Shown here piece after piece: positions 7,210-10,811 of a stretch of DNA of 10,811 nucleotides. The notes beneath the pieces were generated by a model. It saw nothing but the letters and a program-made list of their open reading frames with translations. It made no database searches and was not told the origin of the DNA. The position numbers and the translations under genes were made by a program. This stretch comes from DASPFV01 sp035620975 (lineage in GTDB: Bacteria > Acidobacteriota > Vicinamibacteria > Vicinamibacterales > 2-12-FULL-66-21). The stretch's first letter is position 1; every line of letters begins with the position of its first letter. The stretch covers positions 1 through 10,811 of the forward strand of contig DASPFV010000280.1 of assembly GCA_035620975.1 (NCBI GenBank), given 5' to 3'.

Positions 7210-8565
7210 GTGATCGAGTCCGACGATCTCGTCGCGCGGCTCGGTCTCGCCAACGCGCGGGCCCAGGCGCGCTGGCCGGGCGACAGCGCGGCGCGGCAGC
7301 CCGTGCACACCGTGTACGGGGGCGCACATCTCTTCCGGCACGACACGGCCGTGCGGCTCGGGGCGGCAGCCCGCAGGACGATTGAAGAGTATGCGCCGGC
7401 GTCGAGCGATCTCGGGCGCGTGCTCGGGCTGCCCGACAAGACCTCGCGCGAGATCTACGACCGGGTCGTGCAGAAGCTCGCGCGCGAGCCGGTCGAGGAC
7501 TACCGGCTCGACTTCGAGGACGGGTATGGCACGCGCCCGGACGGCGAAGAGGACGGTCACGCGGTTTCGGCGGCAGAGGAGATGGCGCGAGGCGCCGCCT
7601 GTGCGGGGCTCCCGCCGTTCATCGGCATCCGCGTGAAGCCGCTCACCCAGGAACTCACCGACCGGTCCCTCCGCACCACGCGGCTCTTCCTGCAGACCCT
7701 GCTCGACAGGACGGGCAACCGGCTGCCCGGCCGCTTCGTCCTCACGCTCCCGAAGATCACGTCGGCGGACCAGGTGGCTGTGTTCGCCGAGTACTGCGCC
7801 CGGCTCGAACGCAGCCGCGGGCTCCTCCCAGGCGGACTGAAGCTGGAGCTGATGATCGAGACCCCGCAGTCGATCCTCGACGAGCGCGGCGCCCCCGCGC
7901 TGCCCTCGCTGGTGGCGGCCGGTGCGGGGCGCATCACCGGAGCCCATTTCGGGACCTACGACTACACCGCCTCGCTTGGCGTGACCGCGGCCCACCAGCA
8001 CATGCGCCATCCGGCCTGCGACTTCGCGCGGCACGTGATGCAGGTCTCGCTCGCCGGCACGGGCATCTGGCTCTCGGACGGTGCGACGAACGTGCTGCCC
8101 GTCCCGGTCCACCGCGCGGCGGAGGGCACCGTGCTCGACGAGGCTGCGCGCGAGGCGAACCGCGCGGCCGTCCACCGCGCGTGGCGCCTGCACTTCGACG
8201 ACGTCCGGCACTCGCTCGTCAACGGCTTCTACCAGGGCTGGGATCTGCATCCGGCCCAGCTCGTCACCCGCTATGCTGCGGTCTTCGCGTTCTTCCTCGA
8301 GAGCCTCGATGCCGCGTCCGAACGTCTGCGCAACTTCATCGCGAGAGCCGCCCAGGCCACGCTCGTCGGCGAGGTGTTCGACGATGCCGCCACGGGACAG
8401 GGACTGCTGAACTTCTTCCTGCGCGCGCTCAATTGCGGCGCCGTGATCGACAGCGAGATCGGCGGCCTCACGGGGCTCTCGGTCGAGGAGCTGCGGTCGG
8501 GATCGTTCGTGAAGATCGTCCGCGGACGGGTGCGGGAGGGTCCGGGTCCGCAGCCATCAGTGTAG
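7210..8565 (+). CDS. CitE/HpcH-type aldolase-lyase family protein (DUF6986-like)
   Basis: This 451-residue protein resembles the DUF6986 family, sometimes annotated as phosphoenolpyruvate kinase, within the PEP/pyruvate TIM-barrel group with CitE and HpcH/HpaI aldolases. Visible motifs match that fold: LDFEDGYGTRP (100-110, acidic loop), IGIRVKPL (138-145, Arg141), LTLPKITS (178-185), LELMIETPQS (212-221, Glu217 as likely Mg2+ ligand) and GAHFGTYDYTASLG (244-257, Asp251 as second likely Mg2+ ligand). At about 450 residues it is longer than CitE-type lyases (about 300). It starts with GTG 6 nt after the mmsA stop, with no strong ribosome binding site, implying translational coupling. Chemistry is not established. 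By family, C-C bond formation or cleavage between an oxo-acid and an acyl-CoA or enolate (malate-synthase- or citramalyl-CoA-lyase-like) is plausible. Its position after an enzyme making acetyl-/propionyl-CoA fits this but does not prove it. Confidence 0.78.
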   Translation: MIESDDLVARLGLANARAQARWPGDSAARQPVHTVYGGAHLFRHDTAVRLGAAARRTIEEYAPASSDLGRVLGLPDKTSREIYDRVVQKLAREPVEDYRLDFEDGYGTRPDGEEDGHAVSAAEEMARGAACAGLPPFIGIRVKPLTQELTDRSLRTTRLFLQTLLDRTGNRLPGRFVLTLPKITSADQVAVFAEYCARLERSRGLLPGGLKLELMIETPQSILDERGAPALPSLVAAGAGRITGAHFGTYDYTASLGVTAAHQHMRHPACDFARHVMQVSLAGTGIWLSDGATNVLPVPVHRAAEGTVLDEAAREANRAAVHRAWRLHFDDVRHSLVNGFYQGWDLHPAQLVTRYAAVFAFFLESLDAASERLRNFIARAAQATLVGEVFDDAATGQGLLNFFLRALNCGAVIDSEIGGLTGLSVEELRSGSFVKIVRGRVREGPGPQPSV

Positions 8566-8584
8566 CCGCCGGGGACGCGCGGCG

Positions 8585-8602
8585 AGATCCGAGCGCGGAT
8601 CT
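8585..8602 (+). terminator. Hairpin after the operon, possible terminator without a T-run
   Basis: A perfect 7-bp inverted repeat, AGATCCG/CGGATCT, with a 4-nt loop begins 20 nt after the last operon stop codon. It could end transcription or stabilise the 3' end. No T-tract follows, so intrinsic termination is uncertain. It also overlaps the start of a dispersed-repeat-like stretch (CGGATCTGCGCGGAT, then GGACACGGATGG to 8628). Confidence 0.4.
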
Positions 8603-8646
8603 GCGCGGATAGAGATGGACACGGATGGCTGTCGGCCTCACGCGAC

Positions 8647-8716
8647 GCGGACTTGTCTCGCCGTAGCCCGGAGGGCGGGGCACGTCCGCGACCCGAGGAC
8701 CCCGACAAGCATCCGC
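8647..8716. repeat. Nested palindromic element (candidate dispersed REP/MITE-like repeat)
   Basis: The outer arms are GCGGACTTGTC at 8647-8657 and GACAAG-CA-TCCGC at 8704-8716, an 11-bp match broken by a 2-nt bulge. Inside, CGCGGAC at 8646-8652 can instead pair with GTCCGCG at 8684-8690, and GCCC-GGA-GGGC at 8666-8676 forms the tip. Alternative nested pairings of this kind are typical of mobile palindromic repeats. Only one full copy is in the window, so the repeat nature is inferred from structure and from a remembered resemblance to acidobacterial intergenic repeats. Confidence 0.55.
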
Positions 8717-8759
8717 GATTCGTGGCAGCGTGGGGCATCCGCGCTGCGGGGGCCGCGAT

Positions 8760-9563
8760 TCAGGCGCGCCGCAGCATGCTGGCCGCGCCCCAGCCGGCCA
8801 GGATCAGCCCAGCGAGAATCCAGAGTCCGTGGCGGTGCCCGTACGTCGCGACCGGGAAATGGCTGCTCACCATGATGAAGGCCGTCGGAACCGCGAGGAA
8901 GGTGTTGTGGCGGGAGCGGTGCTTCGCGCCGGCACCGAGGGCGGGATCCAGGGCGTCGCCGCGTGAGGCGGCCGCCACCATGCGCCGCTGCGGCGGCAGG
9001 ATCCGGACCCACACGTTGAGGGCCATGATCGTGCCGAACAGCGCGCCGACGTGCATGTAGGTCGCACGCGCGCTGAGCATCCGGCCGAGCACGAGCATGT
9101 CGAGAAGGATCAACGTGAAGGCGACAGCCGCGAAGCCGAGGTCACGCGCGGCGAGCCGCGACTGCGCCAGGGCGTCGTACACGAACCAGCCGGCGGCGAG
9201 GGACGCGATCCCGGCGGCGATAGCGGTGGCTTCCGTGCGCGGCCCGGTCGCGGCGTCCACCGTCAGCCCGCCAGCGTAGTACACGAGCACCAGCAGCGCG
9301 AGCCCGCTCACCCAGGTCGTCATGGCCTCCCACCGGAACCAGTGCAGATTTCCCGCCGGCACGCCGAGGCCGCTCTGCCGCTCGACCGTGTAGAACCCGC
9401 CGCTGTGCACCATCCAGACCCGCGCGCCGCCGTCGCCGGCCGCCCGCCGCAGCTGGCCGTCCAGCCACGTGAAGTAGTAGGTGGTGCCCACCCACAGGAT
9501 GGCCGCGAAGACGTGCACCCACCGCACGATCAGGTTGAGCCACTCCGACAGCGTATAGTCCAT
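8760..9563 (-). CDS. puuD: PuuD-type integral membrane urate oxidase (urate hydroxylase), short form without cytochrome c domain
   Basis: This 267-residue membrane protein matches the N-terminal membrane domain of PuuD, which oxidises urate to 5-hydroxyisourate, the first step toward allantoin. Conserved stretches are WLNLIVRWVHVFAAILWVG (8-26, His17), YYFTWLD (29-35), VHSGGFYTVE (52-61), LHWFRWEAMTTWVSG (73-87), YMHVGALFGTIMALNVW (169-185) and RSRHNTFLAVPTAFIMVSSH (216-235). About seven or eight hydrophobic helices are evident. Described PuuD proteins continue into a C-terminal cytochrome c domain that accepts the electrons; this one stops after the last helix and has no CxxCH motif. I chose the ATG at 9563 because homology begins at MDYTLSEW; the frame is open to 9650 but that stretch is repeat-like. 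No clear ribosome binding site precedes it. No other purine-catabolism gene lies beside it. Later urate-pathway genes and an electron acceptor must be elsewhere. Confidence 0.87.
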   Translation of the reverse strand: MDYTLSEWLNLIVRWVHVFAAILWVGTTYYFTWLDGQLRRAAGDGGARVWMVHSGGFYTVERQSGLGVPAGNLHWFRWEAMTTWVSGLALLVLVYYAGGLTVDAATGPRTEATAIAAGIASLAAGWFVYDALAQSRLAARDLGFAAVAFTLILLDMLVLGRMLSARATYMHVGALFGTIMALNVWVRILPPQRRMVAAASRGDALDPALGAGAKHRSRHNTFLAVPTAFIMVSSHFPVATYGHRHGLWILAGLILAGWGAASMLRRA

Positions 9564-9650
9564 CGCACCAGAGGCACTGAATGAAGATGACGGACCGCGC
9601 GCAGGGCACCCTGCGCCCTGGCGCCCGGGGCACCCTCGCACCCAGGGCAC
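9564..9650 (-). repeat. GC-rich gap with a hairpin and three GGGCACC copies
   Basis: This short gap between the GH1 stop and the urate oxidase start has a perfect 8-bp inverted repeat (GCGCAGGG/CCCTGCGC, 2-nt spacer, 9599-9616). GGGCACC occurs three times, at 9604-9610, 9628-9634 and 9645-9651, the last touching the GH1 stop codon. It may be a degenerate low-complexity repeat, and the hairpin could separate the two transcripts. I see no recognisable promoter for the urate oxidase gene here. Confidence 0.45.
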
Positions 9651-10811
9651 CTACATCAAGCCATTGCCCGCGATGACCGCGCGGTAGAACGCTGCGCTCA
9701 GCTTGGGCCTGCGCTGCTGCGTCTGGAAGTCGACGTAGTGGAGGCCGAAGCGGTTCGTATAGCCGTCGGCCCACTCGAAGTTGTCCATCAGGCTCCAGAG
9801 GAAGTACCCGCGCACCGGAATGCCTTCGGACGTCGCGCGCTGCAGGTGCGTCAGGTAGTTGCGCAGATACATGACCCGGTCGGTGTCGTAGACCGTCCCG
9901 TCGGGGCCCGGCACGTCCGACGAAGAGCAGCCGTTCTCGGTGATGTACATCTCCTTGACCTTCCAGAGACGCGCCACGTGCCGCGGACCCCAGTAGAGCG
10001 CCTCCGGCCCGAGGTACAGCCAAGACGAAGCCATATGCGGGAAGGAGGCCGGGTGCGGCACGACGGCGAATCCGGCGGGAGAGTCGTCCGAGCGGACGTA
10101 AATCGGCGTGTAGATATTCAGGCCGACGAAGTCCAGCGGGCTGCCGATCGCCGCGAGCTCGTCCGGCGTGAAGACCGGAGCGTCGGCGCCGGCGTTCGCC
10201 AGATACGCATCCGTGTAGCGGCCTTCCAGCATGGCGGTGAGGTACGGCGCGTTCAGCTCGCGCGTGGCGCGTTCGGCCGCGGCCACGTGCTCCCGCGTCT
10301 CGATCACGGGTGCACAGACGGTCAGGTTCTCGGCCACGCCGATCTTCGTGCCGGGCCTCGCGCGGGCGCGAATGGCCTGCACGGCAAGTCCGTGCCCCAG
10401 CACGGCGTGATGGCGCGTCTGGTTGAACCGTTTCGGCGGCAGCTTCAGCCCGGGCGCATGGATCCCCACGCGGTAGCCCAGCTCGACGAACGCGCCGAAC
10501 TCGTTGATGGTGAAGACGTGGCGCACGCGGTCGGTGAGCCGCCCGGCCACGTAGCCCGCGTACTCCGCAAAGGCCTCCGACGTCTCGCGCGACTCCCAGC
10601 CGCCTGCCCGGTCCTGCAGCGCCTGCGGGAGGTCCCAGTGATACAGCGTGGCAAACGGCTCGATCTCGTGCCGGAGCAGCTCGTCGACCAGCCGATCATA
10701 GAAATCGAGCCCCTTCGGGTTCGGTGCGCCGGAACCCTGCGGGAATACCCGCGGCCACGCGATCGAGAACCTGTACGTCCTGACGCCCAGCGCCTTCATC
10801 AGCGCCACGTC
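9651..10811 (-). CDS. Glycoside hydrolase family 1 beta-glucosidase, 5'-partial
   Basis: This family 1 glycoside hydrolase releases beta-linked glucose (or a related sugar) from oligosaccharides or aryl glycosides. The gene runs off the right edge; compared with about 440-450 residues for the family, some 60 N-terminal residues are missing. Counting from the GTG at 10808, motifs are GVRTYRFSIAWPR (8-20), ATLYHWDLPQAL (53-64), the acid/base Glu103 in FTINEFGAF, FVGLNIYTP (227-235), the nucleophile Glu291 in MYITENGCSS and SLMDNFEWADGY (339-350). The family C-terminus (GLHYVDFQTQ, RRPKLSA) is intact. The residue after the acid/base Glu is Phe where most members have Pro (TxNEP). No signal peptide can be judged. 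Substrate preference is not readable from sequence, and its link to the neighbouring nucleobase genes is probably only positional. Confidence 0.92.
   Translation of the reverse strand, partial: DVALMKALGVRTYRFSIAWPRVFPQGSGAPNPKGLDFYDRLVDELLRHEIEPFATLYHWDLPQALQDRAGGWESRETSEAFAEYAGYVAGRLTDRVRHVFTINEFGAFVELGYRVGIHAPGLKLPPKRFNQTRHHAVLGHGLAVQAIRARARPGTKIGVAENLTVCAPVIETREHVAAAERATRELNAPYLTAMLEGRYTDAYLANAGADAPVFTPDELAAIGSPLDFVGLNIYTPIYVRSDDSPAGFAVVPHPASFPHMASSWLYLGPEALYWGPRHVARLWKVKEMYITENGCSSSDVPGPDGTVYDTDRVMYLRNYLTHLQRATSEGIPVRGYFLWSLMDNFEWADGYTNRFGLHYVDFQTQQRRPKLSAAFYRAVIAGNGLM

Larger units (their letters stand above)
8566..8759. other. Non-coding convergent intergenic region made largely of repeats
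   Basis: These 194 nt separate the + strand operon from the convergent urate oxidase gene. I see no credible gene. The region holds the 8585-8602 hairpin, a degenerate relative of the mmsA repeat, a 70-bp nested palindrome at 8647-8716 and a further inverted repeat GCAGCG/CGCTGC at 8725-8730 and 8742-8747. The last lies just beyond the urate oxidase stop on the minus strand and could act as its 3' hairpin. Confidence 0.6.

Noticed and set aside
5530..8250. A 906-codon minus-strand open frame opposite mmsA and the CitE-like gene.
   Set aside because: Same compositional artefact; no recognisable domain, while both opposing genes have intact catalytic motifs.
8615..8875. Small + strand frame of 86 codons after the operon.
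   Set aside because: It consists of repeat sequence and then antisense of the urate oxidase gene; no ribosome binding site or family match.
9564..9650. N-terminal extension of the urate oxidase back to 9650.
   Set aside because: The 29 extra residues come from the GC-rich repeat; PuuD homology and a membrane-domain start are at MDYTLSEW.
9142..10023. Minus-strand open frame of 293 codons overlapping puuD and GH1.
   Set aside because: Shifted reading of two well-supported genes, with Arg/Ala/Gly-rich composition and no domain.

Overview
The window is GC-rich (roughly two thirds G+C by eye) and shows the strong third-position G/C codon bias of a high-GC Gram-negative bacterium. An outer-membrane lipid A deacylase-type protein at the left edge implies an outer membrane. 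The 27-bp tandem repeat, the palindromic intergenic elements and the gene mix look to me like an environmental acidobacterium (Vicinamibacteria-like). That placement comes from memory of such genomes and is not proven here. No rRNA, tRNA, CRISPR, transposase or phage gene is visible.

Left to right: the 3' part of a PagL-like acyloxyacyl hydrolase (1-513), then six co-directional genes on the + strand with short gaps (550-8565): nitrilase-type beta-ureidopropionase, PreA-like dihydropyrimidine dehydrogenase subunit, dihydropyrimidinase, NCS1 nucleobase/hydantoin-type permease, CoA-acylating (methyl)malonate-semialdehyde dehydrogenase, and a CitE/HpcH-type lyase-like protein of the DUF6986 kind. 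A repeat-rich non-coding stretch (8566-8759) separates these from two convergent minus-strand genes: a short PuuD-type membrane urate oxidase (8760-9563) and a GH1 beta-glucosidase cut by the right edge (9651-10811).

The six-gene block reads as a reductive pyrimidine degradation operon. The permease imports uracil, thymine or a related ring. PreA reduces it, dihydropyrimidinase opens it, and beta-ureidopropionase releases beta-alanine (or 3-aminoisobutyrate), CO2 and ammonia. After transamination by an enzyme not present here, the semialdehyde dehydrogenase gives acetyl-CoA or propionyl-CoA. The CitE-like protein may then use an acyl-CoA. The neighbouring urate oxidase adds the first committed step of purine ring degradation, so the region is a nucleobase-catabolism island.

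Most unusual points: the PreA protein has no iron-sulfur domain, no PreT partner nearby, and Ile where mammalian DPD has its catalytic Cys. The semialdehyde dehydrogenase appears to carry an in-frame N-terminal extension made of three 27-bp repeats. The urate oxidase lacks the cytochrome c domain of described PuuD. The CitE-like enzyme in this setting suggests an untested link between pyrimidine-derived acetyl-CoA and purine-derived glyoxylate.
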